DNA of 7,800 nt from assembly GCA_002392655.1 (NCBI GenBank), contig DGHK01000002.1:1-7800 (forward strand), read 5' to 3'. The position numbers and the translations under genes were made by a program. Each line of letters opens with the position of its first letter. Positions within the stretch are counted from its first letter, which is position 1. Below are positions 1 to 6,824 of this stretch, piece after piece. The notes below the pieces were generated by a model, which saw nothing but the letters and a program-made list of their open reading frames with translations, did not search any database and had not been told where the DNA came from. Source of the stretch: Lachnospiraceae bacterium UBA3850 (lineage in GTDB: Bacteria; Bacillota; Clostridia; Lachnospirales; Lachnospiraceae).

Positions 1-1
1 G

Positions 2-565
2 AAGAAGATAATGATGGATCAGCTTAGAAATGCTGATATGATCATTTTCAATCGTTGTGATGAGAATACGAAAACTGCTGAGTATAGAAGAAGCATACGT
101 GCAGTAAACAGAAGAGCGCAGGTTATATTCGAGGATATGGATGGAAAGCCTATTCAGAATAATGACGAGGTTGTACTTCCGTATGATCTTGATAAGGATA
201 TGATTGAGCTTGGAGAAGAGGACTTTGGGCTGTTCTATATAGATGCGGCAGAAGCTCCTGATAAATATGTCGGAAAGAAGATAAAGTTCAAAGCACAGGC
301 TCACAGACCTTCTGAGTATGGAGACGACGCTTTCGTTCCGGGAAGATTTGCTATGACCTGTTGTGCAAACGATATAGCATTTATAGGCTTCAAGGCTTAC
401 TATAGCGGTGCAAAGACACTTCAGGACAGAGACTGGATAATAGTGGAAGGAACTATTGATAAAGAATATTATCCTGAATTCCAGGGCGAGGGACCTGTTA
501 TACGCGTTGATAGCGTATCCAAAACCGGCCCTGCTGCAGATGATCTGGTGTACTTCAATTACTAG
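2..565 (+). CDS. CobW-like GTPase fused to TIGR03943/DUF1980-like C-terminal domain (5' partial)
   Basis: The reading frame is open to the left edge, so the N-terminus with the Walker A region is missing; the ATG at 11 is internal. Seen: the first visible residues (counting from the Met at 11) read DMIIFNRCD, where NRCD (14-17) sits where a G3E/CobW GTPase carries its NKxD guanine-specificity motif. It is followed by RRSIRAVNRRAQV, typical of the end of the CobW nucleotide-binding domain. The C-terminal part (about 85-170) contains FVPGRFAMTCCANDIAFIGF, then DWIIVEGTI and VIRVDSV. This resembles the C-terminal domain of TIGR03943/DUF1980 proteins, which share a GRxxxxCCxxD-like signature and are usually encoded beside a membrane permease. 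Known for CobW relatives: GTP-dependent metal handling. Inferred: a GTPase partner of a metal- or cofactor-related permease that would lie upstream, outside the window. A terminator-like hairpin follows the stop. Confidence 0.7.
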   Translation, partial: KKIMMDQLRNADMIIFNRCDENTKTAEYRRSIRAVNRRAQVIFEDMDGKPIQNNDEVVLPYDLDKDMIELGEEDFGLFYIDAAEAPDKYVGKKIKFKAQAHRPSEYGDDAFVPGRFAMTCCANDIAFIGFKAYYSGAKTLQDRDWIIVEGTIDKEYYPEFQGEGPVIRVDSVSKTGPAADDLVYFNY

Positions 566-590
566 GATTATCATAGAGGAGACTAACATT

Positions 591-642
591 ATACATCTGA
601 CACATACTTTTTGAAGATATTTCGGGTTTGTGTCAGATGTAT
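591..642 (+). terminator. Probable intrinsic terminator after the GTPase gene
   Basis: A perfect 14-bp inverted repeat pairs 591-604 (ATACATCTGACACA) with 629-642 (TGTGTCAGATGTAT), with a 24-nt loop that can pair a little further (606-607 with 626-627). The 3' arm runs into a T-rich stretch (TTTTATT), a weak U-tract. It lies 25 nt after the stop codon and just before a new promoter, which fits a terminator. The long loop and modest U-tract leave room for another role, such as a protein-binding palindrome. Confidence 0.6.
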
Positions 643-665
643 TTTATTAAAAGAGAACCTTTCTC

Positions 666-694
666 TTGACTATATTTCCACACAGGTTTAGACT
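666..694 (+). promoter_or_regulatory. Sigma-A-type promoter for yifB-dprA
   Basis: TTGACT at 666-671 (5/6 to TTGACA) and TAGACT at 689-694 (4/6 to TATAAT) are separated by exactly 17 bp. The predicted transcript would start near 701, about 30 nt before the yifB ATG. The TTG of the -35 box is in frame with yifB and could be mistaken for a start codon; the promoter reading argues against that. Position and spacing are seen; activity is inferred. Confidence 0.55.
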
Positions 695-717
695 GTGCTT
701 ACACGCATTTAAGAGGC

Positions 718-726
718 AGGAAGAGG
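718..726 (+). promoter_or_regulatory. Ribosome binding site that sets the yifB start
   Basis: AGGAAGAGG ends 5 nt before the ATG at 732. It supports this ATG over the in-frame TTG at 666 and the in-frame GTG at 726, which overlaps the binding site itself. Confidence 0.65.
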
Positions 727-731
727 TGTGT

Positions 732-2288
732 ATGTACAGTAAGGTACTGAGTGGTGCGGCCCTCGGTATAGATGCAGTGCTTGTTACAGTGGAGACTGAT
801 ATAAGCACCGGTCTTCCCGGCCTGAGTCTGGTGGGTTATCTCGCATCTTCTGTTAAAGAAGCAGGAGACAGAGTGAGAGCCGCACTGAAAAACATCGGTT
901 ATTTTCTGCCGTCAAAGAAGATAACTATCAATCTATCCCCCGCGGATGTCAGAAAGGATGGCACTAATTATGATCTTGCCATTGCAATCGGCACCCTTAT
1001 GTCCATGGGGGCAATTCCCGAACATGAAGAATTTAATAAGCAGATCAGTGAAACCTTATTTATAGGAGAATTGGGTCTTGATGGGAGCATAATCCGCGTA
1101 AATGGTGTGCTTCCTGTTGTTGATTATGCAAAAAAACAGGGTGTGAAGCGGGTTGTAATTCCTGAGGAAAATGCTTCTGAGGCAGCCTATGTAAAGGATA
1201 TAGATATCATCCCTGTTCGTCATCTGTTTGATCTGATGGATAATCTAGCCTGTGGCTGTTGGCCGAATAGCTATATTCCGCCGAAAAAAACCTATGATAT
1301 TGAGGTTACAGAAAATAACTATCCCGATCTCGCTGATGTTAAAGGACAGGAAGTACTTAAGAGAGGCCTTATTATAGCTGTTGCCGGGTTTCATAACCTG
1401 ATAATGACAGGAGCGGCAGGTTCGGGTAAGTCCATGATCGCAAAGTGTATCCCGGGCATTATGCCTGAGATGTCCTATGAAGAGAAGATGGAGATGACGA
1501 AGATATACAGCGTTGCAAATCTGCTTGATGGTGGAAATGAACTGATCAGCAGACGGCCATTCAGAAGTCCGGGACAGAGTATAACTGAGATAGCACTTTT
1601 GGGTGGTGGCGCAAATGCGAAGCCTGGTGAGGTAAGTCTCGCCAACGGAGGTGTTCTTTTTCTGGACGAATTTCCTGAATATAAGAGAAATGTTATAGAG
1701 TCGCTCAGGCAGCCGATGGAGGATAGGAAGGTTACCATATCAAGGATAAAGGGCGTTTATACATTTCCTTCCAGATTTATGCTGGTTTCAGCTAGAAACA
1801 ACTGTCCTTGTGGTTTCTATCCGGATATGAATAAATGCAGATGTACTATGGGCGAGATCATCAGATATCAGAACAAGATCAGTCATCCGATCATGGACAG
1901 AATTGATATAAGAGTTGATGTAAGACCAGTAAGGCTGGATGATCTGTTCGGAGAAGAAGACGGTATGTCCAGCAGAGAGGCAAGGGAGATAATAACCGTT
2001 GCCAGAAAGAGACAGGATATAAGATACAGAAGAGAAAGCTTCAGCTTTAATTCAGAGATTCCTCAGAGCAGGATAGCTGAATACGTTAAGATAGATAAGC
2101 ATATGCATGCTCAGCTGAAGGATATATATGAAAGTACTCAGATGAGTGCAAGAAGCTATTACAGGATGCTGAGGCTGGTCAGGACTATAGCGGACATAGA
2201 GGATCGAGAGGAGATTCTTCCAAAAGATATAGAGGAGGCTGTATTCTTTAGAAATGAAACTGAGTCGAAGGGAGGTGCATTATGCTAG
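732..2288 (+). CDS. yifB: YifB/ComM family Mg-chelatase-like AAA+ ATPase
   Basis: A 518-residue cytoplasmic AAA+ protein, close to the usual 500-515 of the family. Seen: an N-terminal ChlI-like (Lon protease S5-fold) domain with GLPGLSLVG (27-35), VKEAGDRVRAAL (41-52) and KKITINLSPADVRKDGTNYDL (from 62), all typical of ComM; the Mg-chelatase ATPase domain with Walker A GAAGSGKS (227-234) and Walker B VLFLDEF (308-314); a cysteine cluster CPC...CRC (C358, C360, C369, C371); MDRIDIRVD (388-396) carrying the likely arginine finger R390; and the C-terminal helical Mg-chelatase domain (about 415-510). Known: ComM is a hexameric helicase that extends branch migration during natural transformation in Gram-negative bacteria; the firmicute YifB role is less settled. 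The ATG at 732 was chosen because it matches the family N-terminus and has a good binding site; an upstream TTG would add 22 residues unlike the family. It overlaps dprA by 7 nt, so the two are probably co-translated. Confidence 0.93.
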   Translation: MYSKVLSGAALGIDAVLVTVETDISTGLPGLSLVGYLASSVKEAGDRVRAALKNIGYFLPSKKITINLSPADVRKDGTNYDLAIAIGTLMSMGAIPEHEEFNKQISETLFIGELGLDGSIIRVNGVLPVVDYAKKQGVKRVVIPEENASEAAYVKDIDIIPVRHLFDLMDNLACGCWPNSYIPPKKTYDIEVTENNYPDLADVKGQEVLKRGLIIAVAGFHNLIMTGAAGSGKSMIAKCIPGIMPEMSYEEKMEMTKIYSVANLLDGGNELISRRPFRSPGQSITEIALLGGGANAKPGEVSLANGGVLFLDEFPEYKRNVIESLRQPMEDRKVTISRIKGVYTFPSRFMLVSARNNCPCGFYPDMNKCRCTMGEIIRYQNKISHPIMDRIDIRVDVRPVRLDDLFGEEDGMSSREAREIITVARKRQDIRYRRESFSFNSEIPQSRIAEYVKIDKHMHAQLKDIYESTQMSARSYYRMLRLVRTIADIEDREEILPKDIEEAVFFRNETESKGGALC

Positions 2289-3421
2289 AACGAGAAGCAT
2301 ATATGTGGTTAGGCCATCTGACCACCCTCAGACAGTCAGATATAGACAAGCTGTTTAGGCTTTTCGGCTCCGCTGACGAGATTTATAAGAATCTGTATGA
2401 GGATAGGGATGTACTGAGACGCCTGACTGAAAAAAAACTTTTAAAGGAAGAAACTGAACTGGAGATAGTAAATGAGGATGTGATAGCCTGGGATAAAAGC
2501 CTGAGAAAAAGTATGAAGGAGACCTCTATAAACTGTGTTACCCCGGTGGATGATAAATATCCCAAGAGACTTTTGAAGTTATCTGACAGACCGCTTTCCT
2601 TGTATTATCGTGGGGATATAAGCCTTGCAGAGAGGGAGCATATCATAGCTATTATCGGGAGTCGAAAGGTTTCACAGTATGGGATGATCATGACCGAGGA
2701 GTTTGCAAAGGAGCTTTCCTTTAGAGGAATAACAGTTGTGAGCGGAATGGCATACGGAGTTGATGGAAAAGCACACAGGGCGGCTCTTAAGGCCAGAGGC
2801 GGAACTATAGCAGTGCTGGGCGGAGGAGTTGATATATGCTATCCGCGAACAAATATTGATATATATTTGGAAATGTGTGAGAGCCAGCTGGTTCTTTCTG
2901 AGTATATGCCGAAAACGGCACATATATCACTACATTTTCCTGCAAGGAACAGGATAATCAGCGGACTTTCGGATGGGGTGCTTGTAATAGAAGCATCTCT
3001 CAGGAGTGGGACACTTATCACCGTGGACCGTGCACTGGAACAGGGTAGAACTATTTATGCAATTCCAGGAAGGACGACGGATATCATGTCCAAGGGTACC
3101 AATAATCTGATAAAACAAGGCGCGAATCTGGTGGATAGCCCGAGTGATATCATAAAGGATATGCTGGGCATAGATATAAATAGAAGAAAAAAAGCAACCC
3201 GGGCAGATGTAATGGGTGAACTTTGTGAGCCTCTAACAGAAAAAGAGAAAACTATACTTGGATATCTCGGGTTTGAACCTGTATTTCTGGATGATTTGAT
3301 TCGAAATAACAACATGAATATAAGCGAAACACTGACTATACTAAGAAGTCTGGAACGGCGTGATCTGATCACAACCGTCGATCACAGCTTCTATATGCTG
3401 AAAAAACAAAATTGTTGCTAA
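2282..3421 (+). CDS. dprA: DNA-processing protein DprA
   Basis: A 379-residue DprA/Smf protein, which loads RecA on incoming single-stranded DNA during transformation. Seen: an N-terminal helix-hairpin-helix/SAM-like region (about 5-60, WLGHLTTLRQSDIDKLFRLFG); the Rossmann-like DprA core (about 85-300) with YPKRLL (93-98), IAIIGSRKVSQYG (122-134), VVSGMAYGVDGKAHRAAL (152-169), FPARNRIISGLS (219-230), SGTLITVDRALEQGR (242-256) and SKGTNNLIKQGANLV (270-284); and a C-terminal winged-helix DprA domain (about 318-373). The length is normal and no key motif is missing. The ATG overlaps the last 7 nt of yifB, with GGAGG at 2271-2275 (6 nt spacing) inside yifB, so expression is coupled to it. It ends in tandem stops (TAATAA). 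No competence pilus or uptake gene is visible here, so dprA alone does not prove natural competence. Confidence 0.95.
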   Translation: MLEREAYMWLGHLTTLRQSDIDKLFRLFGSADEIYKNLYEDRDVLRRLTEKKLLKEETELEIVNEDVIAWDKSLRKSMKETSINCVTPVDDKYPKRLLKLSDRPLSLYYRGDISLAEREHIIAIIGSRKVSQYGMIMTEEFAKELSFRGITVVSGMAYGVDGKAHRAALKARGGTIAVLGGGVDICYPRTNIDIYLEMCESQLVLSEYMPKTAHISLHFPARNRIISGLSDGVLVIEASLRSGTLITVDRALEQGRTIYAIPGRTTDIMSKGTNNLIKQGANLVDSPSDIIKDMLGIDINRRKKATRADVMGELCEPLTEKEKTILGYLGFEPVFLDDLIRNNNMNISETLTILRSLERRDLITTVDHSFYMLKKQNCC

Positions 3422-3443
3422 TAAAAATGTTTTGGTGTATAGT
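3415..3443 (+). promoter_or_regulatory. Probable topA promoter
   Basis: TATAGT at 3438-3443 (5/6 to TATAAT) lies 17 bp after TTGCTA at 3415-3420 (4/6 to TTGACA). The -35 element overlaps the end of dprA. A transcript would start near 3450, about 35 nt before the topA ATG. No terminator is visible between dprA and topA, so topA may also be read from the yifB promoter. Confidence 0.4.
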
Positions 3444-3484
3444 ATCGAATCAGTTGGAGAATTTTTATTTATCCGGAGGAAAAG

Positions 3485-5545
3485 ATGGCAAAGAATCTTG
3501 TTATTGTTGAGTCGCCTACCAAGGCGAAGACAATTAAAAAGTTTTTGGGGAAAAACTACGAAGTGATTGCTTCTGAGGGACATGTAAGAGATCTTCCCAG
3601 AAGTAATATGGGTATAGACAAGGAAAATGATTTCGAACCTCACTATATAACTATCCGCGGAAAAGGAGAACTGCTCAGTACACTTAAAAAGGCTGCAAAA
3701 AAGTCTGATTTTGTATATCTTGCAACTGACCCTGACCGTGAAGGTGAGGCCATATCATATCATCTGGCTATTGCGCTTAAGCTTGAAGATAAAGCTTTCA
3801 AGAGAATATCCTTTAATGAGATAACAAAGGAAGCTGTAAAGAATTCAATGAAAAATGCGCGTAAGATCGATATGAATCTGGTAGATGCACAGCAGGCCCG
3901 CAGAGTTGTAGACAGACTTGTGGGTTATGAGATAAGCCCACTGCTTTGGGAGAAGCTGGGCAAGAAATCCCTTTCTGCAGGAAGAGTTCAGTCGGTTACT
4001 CTCAAGATGATATCTGACAGGGAAAAGGAGATAGAAGCGTTTATACCAAAAGAGTACTGGACAATAAATGCTCTGATTAAAGTTCCCGGACAGAAGAAGG
4101 CAGTGGACTTCGAACTTAAGGGAGAGATAGAAAACGGCAAGGAAGCCGAGGCTGTAAAGAATAAAATCGAGAAGGGTGATTTTGTTGTTAGTGATATCAA
4201 GGAATCATCAAGGACAAAGAAGGCACCACTTCCTTTTACAACGAGCACGCTTCAACAGACTGCTTCAAGCAGAATTAATTTTACTACTTCAAAGACTATG
4301 AGAGTCGCTCAGCAGTTATATGAAGGAGTTGAGATAAAAGGACAGGGAACGGTAGGTCTCATAACCTACCTAAGAACTGATTCCACACGTATATCTGATG
4401 AAGCTGATGCAAGAGTTCGTGAATATATCAAAACACAGTTCGGCGAGGAATATGTGGCCGAGGGAGAGGTAAAGCAGGCTGACAGCAAGAAGAATATCCA
4501 GGATGCTCATGAGGCTATAAGACCTACTGATGTTACACGTACACCGGCCTCAATCAAGGCCAAGGTTACTGCAGAGCAGTATAAGCTCTATAAGCTTATA
4601 TATGAGAGATTTGTAGCAAGCCGTATGAAACCGGCTCAGTACAGTATCTTTTCTGTTACAGTTGATGCTTCAGGGGAGACTCTCAAGGCGTCAAGCAGTA
4701 CTCTGAGCTTTGCGGGCTATCAGAATGTATATAGCACTGAAGAGGATAAGGAAAAGAATAAACCTAATCTGAAGGGTATCAGCAAGGGTGATAAGCTTGA
4801 GTGTGAAGAAGTTACGGCGAAACAACATTTCACTGAACCTCCTGCACATTATACGGAATCACTTCTTGTTAAGACTATGGAGGACAATGGTATCGGAAGA
4901 CCGTCTACGTATGCGCCTACCATATCACTTCTTCTTGCGAGAAGATACATAACAAAAGAAAAGAAGAATCTGTATATAACAGAGCTCGGACAAGCTGTCA
5001 ACAACGTCATGGAGACAGCATTTCCGGAGATAGTTGATGTTGAATTTACTGCAAATATGGAATCCTTGCTTGATAGCATAGGAGATGGTAACATAGATTG
5101 GAAGGTCGTAGTCAGAAACTTCTATCCTGATCTTGAGAATGAGATCAAGCATGCTTCTGAGAACCTTGAGAAGATTAAGATAGCAGATGAAGAAACCGAT
5201 GAGGTTTGTGAAAACTGCGGGGCTCATATGGTCATAAAGTACGGTTCCTATGGTAAGTTCCTGGCATGCCCGAACTTCCCGAACTGCCGTAACACTAAGC
5301 CATATTACGAGAGAATCGGAGTTCAGTGTCCTAAGTGTGGCAGTGATATGGTGAAGAGGATAACTCGTAAGGGAAGACCTTTCTATGGCTGTATTAATTA
5401 CCCGGAGTGTGACTTTATGTCATGGAACAGACTGGTAAGTAAGCCATGTCCTAAGTGTGGCAAGTACATGGTCATAAGAGGTAAGAAGATAGTATGTTCT
5501 GAGGCAGAGTGTGGATATACTGAGAGTCTGCCAGAAGAAGACTGA
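3485..5545 (+). CDS. topA: DNA topoisomerase I (type IA)
   Basis: A 686-residue type IA topoisomerase, close in length to the Bacillus enzyme; it relaxes negative supercoils by cutting one strand through a 5'-phosphotyrosine. Seen: the Toprim domain with E9 in NLVIVESPTKAKTIKKF and the metal-binding DPDREGE (82-88); RRVVDRLVGYEISPLLW (139-155); SAGRVQSVTLK (164-174); the catalytic tyrosine Y295 in ITYLRTDSTRIS (293-304); DAHEAIRPT (340-348); and GIGRPSTYAPTI (469-480). Three C-terminal zinc ribbons follow: C575/C578/C595/C601, C615/C618/C636/C642 and C655/C658/C671/C676. All catalytic residues and all twelve zinc ligands are present. GGAGGA at 3475-3480 lies 4 nt before the ATG. It follows dprA as in many Firmicutes, but neither trmFO nor codY follows it, unlike Bacillus. 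Confidence 0.97.
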   Translation: MAKNLVIVESPTKAKTIKKFLGKNYEVIASEGHVRDLPRSNMGIDKENDFEPHYITIRGKGELLSTLKKAAKKSDFVYLATDPDREGEAISYHLAIALKLEDKAFKRISFNEITKEAVKNSMKNARKIDMNLVDAQQARRVVDRLVGYEISPLLWEKLGKKSLSAGRVQSVTLKMISDREKEIEAFIPKEYWTINALIKVPGQKKAVDFELKGEIENGKEAEAVKNKIEKGDFVVSDIKESSRTKKAPLPFTTSTLQQTASSRINFTTSKTMRVAQQLYEGVEIKGQGTVGLITYLRTDSTRISDEADARVREYIKTQFGEEYVAEGEVKQADSKKNIQDAHEAIRPTDVTRTPASIKAKVTAEQYKLYKLIYERFVASRMKPAQYSIFSVTVDASGETLKASSSTLSFAGYQNVYSTEEDKEKNKPNLKGISKGDKLECEEVTAKQHFTEPPAHYTESLLVKTMEDNGIGRPSTYAPTISLLLARRYITKEKKNLYITELGQAVNNVMETAFPEIVDVEFTANMESLLDSIGDGNIDWKVVVRNFYPDLENEIKHASENLEKIKIADEETDEVCENCGAHMVIKYGSYGKFLACPNFPNCRNTKPYYERIGVQCPKCGSDMVKRITRKGRPFYGCINYPECDFMSWNRLVSKPCPKCGKYMVIRGKKIVCSEAECGYTESLPEED

Positions 5546-5594
5546 TGGGTAATATTTATTCGGCGAAAAAACTATATGAATTGAGGAGATAGAT

Positions 5595-6821
5595 ATGAAT
5601 CTGGTTGTAATTATCCTGCTTGTAATTGGTATTATAGCTATTATTGTCAGCTGTGTTATGACATCTGACCAAAATGCTGAGGAGAGCGTAAATCCTAACT
5701 TGAAGGCTGAACTCACTGATGCGGACAAGAAACATCTCAACAAGCTGACTGATAACTATGTAAAGGAATACAGCAAGAAGTCTGTAAAGGATATAGTAAG
5801 TAATAATATCAAGGATATGGTAAATGATGGTCTCAAGAAGAATGAAAAGACCATAGTCAGCAAGATAGATGAATTCAGCGGAAGGATTGACGACAGAGCT
5901 GCTGAGAATACAAAGAAGCTTGAGGATTATTATAATGAAGTATCAGCTGATTTGGATAAGAATAAGGCTGATGTTAATGAGCTCTTTAAGAAGGTAACTG
6001 ATAAGGAGAAGGATCTCAAGACTTCTCTTGGAATTGTGGATGAGTATAAGGAAGGGCTTCATAAGCTTAAGGATGAGATAACTGAACTGACTGCTCAGCT
6101 TGACCAGAAGAAGATTGAGGTAGAGAAGCTTCTTGACAGAGGGATTCCTGCTGATCAAAGTGAGCTAATAGAGAAGGCAAAGCAAGAAGCTGAAAGTAAA
6201 AAAGAGGAAGATGTAATCGAGTTTGCTCCTGAAGAGGAAGCAGCAGAAGAAACTCCTGTAGAAGAAATTCCTGTAGAAGAAACTCCAGCAGAAGAGACAC
6301 CTGTTGAGGAAGCTCCTACAGAGGAAGCACCCGCAGAGGAGGCTCCAGCAGAGGAAGCTCCTACAGAGGAAGCTCCGGCTGAGGAAGCATCTGTTGAGGA
6401 AGCACCTGCAGAAGAAGCTCCCGTAGAAGAGGCGCCGGCAGAGGAAAAGCCAAAGTCATCGAAAAAGAAGAATAAGAGAAAGAAGAATAAGAAGAATAAG
6501 CCTGCAGAGGAAGCTGCCACAGAAGAAGCACCTGCAGAGGAAGCACCTGCAGAGGAAGCTGCTGTAGAAGAGAAGACTGTTGAGGAAGCACCTGCAGAAG
6601 AAAAGGCAGAAGAAAAAGCTCCTGCAAAGGCTGCTCCTGCAGAAAAGGAAGGCCTGGATGAGATGCTTAAGTCTGAGGGTATCAATCTTGCTGAGGGCGA
6701 TACAGTAGGTAATATAATGGATATGTTCAACGCAGGTTTCAGTATCATAGAGATATCCAAGGTGCTGAAGATCAGCGTTGGTGAAGTAAAAACAATTATA
6801 GATAAGCAGCAGGGAGAGTAA
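5595..6821 (+). CDS. Membrane-anchored coiled-coil protein with EEAP repeats; SwrB/DUF6115-like layout
   Basis: A 408-residue protein. Seen, in order: an N-terminal hydrophobic segment (2-22); a charged, coiled-coil-like helical region (about 40-205); an acidic region of EE-x-P-x pentapeptides (213-284); a lysine-rich block KKKNKRKKNKKNK (290-302); a second, shorter acidic repeat region (303-350); and a C-terminal helical domain (352-408) with GDTVGNIMDMFNAGFSIIEISKVLKISVGEVKTIID-type spacing, reading like a small helix-turn-helix. A TM anchor, a coiled coil and an 'x-MFxxGxSIxEIxKxLxISxGEV' tail resemble DUF6115/SwrB-like proteins; Bacillus swrB (ylxL) also lies just before rpsB. Inferred: a SwrB relative with a large repeat insertion, C-terminus probably cytoplasmic. 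No flagellar gene is visible, so a motility role is only a suggestion. IVSC (17-20) resembles a lipobox, but no basic residues precede it, so a lipoprotein is less likely. GAGGAG at 5583-5588 gives the start; the next gene begins 3 nt after the stop. Confidence 0.75.
   Translation: MNLVVIILLVIGIIAIIVSCVMTSDQNAEESVNPNLKAELTDADKKHLNKLTDNYVKEYSKKSVKDIVSNNIKDMVNDGLKKNEKTIVSKIDEFSGRIDDRAAENTKKLEDYYNEVSADLDKNKADVNELFKKVTDKEKDLKTSLGIVDEYKEGLHKLKDEITELTAQLDQKKIEVEKLLDRGIPADQSELIEKAKQEAESKKEEDVIEFAPEEEAAEETPVEEIPVEETPAEETPVEEAPTEEAPAEEAPAEEAPTEEAPAEEASVEEAPAEEAPVEEAPAEEKPKSSKKKNKRKKNKKNKPAEEAATEEAPAEEAPAEEAAVEEKTVEEAPAEEKAEEKAPAKAAPAEKEGLDEMLKSEGINLAEGDTVGNIMDMFNAGFSIIEISKVLKISVGEVKTIIDKQQGE
6231..6446 (+). 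repeat. 15-nt coding repeats (EEAP pentapeptides), block 1
   Basis: About fourteen tandem 15-nt units encode variants of E-E-[ATIS]-[PS]-[VAT] at residues 213-284 of the coiled-coil protein. Some longer units recur almost unchanged: the 23-nt segment at 6306-6328 reappears at 6351-6373, a 45-nt period. This suggests recent duplication of three-unit blocks. Confidence 0.85.
6501..6644 (+). repeat. 15-nt coding repeats (EEAP/EEAA pentapeptides), block 2
   Basis: A second, more degenerate set of AEEAP, TEEAP, AEEAA and VEEAP units (residues 303-350), separated from block 1 by a lysine-rich block at 6447-6500. It grades into AEEKA and APAKAAPAEKE before the C-terminal domain. Confidence 0.75.
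6811..6816 (+). promoter_or_regulatory. Ribosome binding site of the MltG-like gene, inside the upstream gene
   Basis: AGGGAG lies in the last codons of the coiled-coil gene, 8 nt before the ATG at 6825. Its placement indicates co-transcription and likely translational coupling. Confidence 0.65.
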
Positions 6822-6824
6822 ACT

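Noticed and set aside
576..614. Good Shine-Dalgarno-like GAGGAG (576-581) followed by a short open frame from an ATT codon (588) to TGA (612-614)
   Set aside because: There is no ATG, GTG or TTG at a suitable distance, the frame is only 8 codons and it overlaps the terminator hairpin. Probably chance.
5546..5594. Terminator or separate promoter between topA and the coiled-coil gene
   Set aside because: No inverted repeat with a T-tract and no convincing -35/-10 pair was found in these 49 nt, so read-through from topA is assumed.
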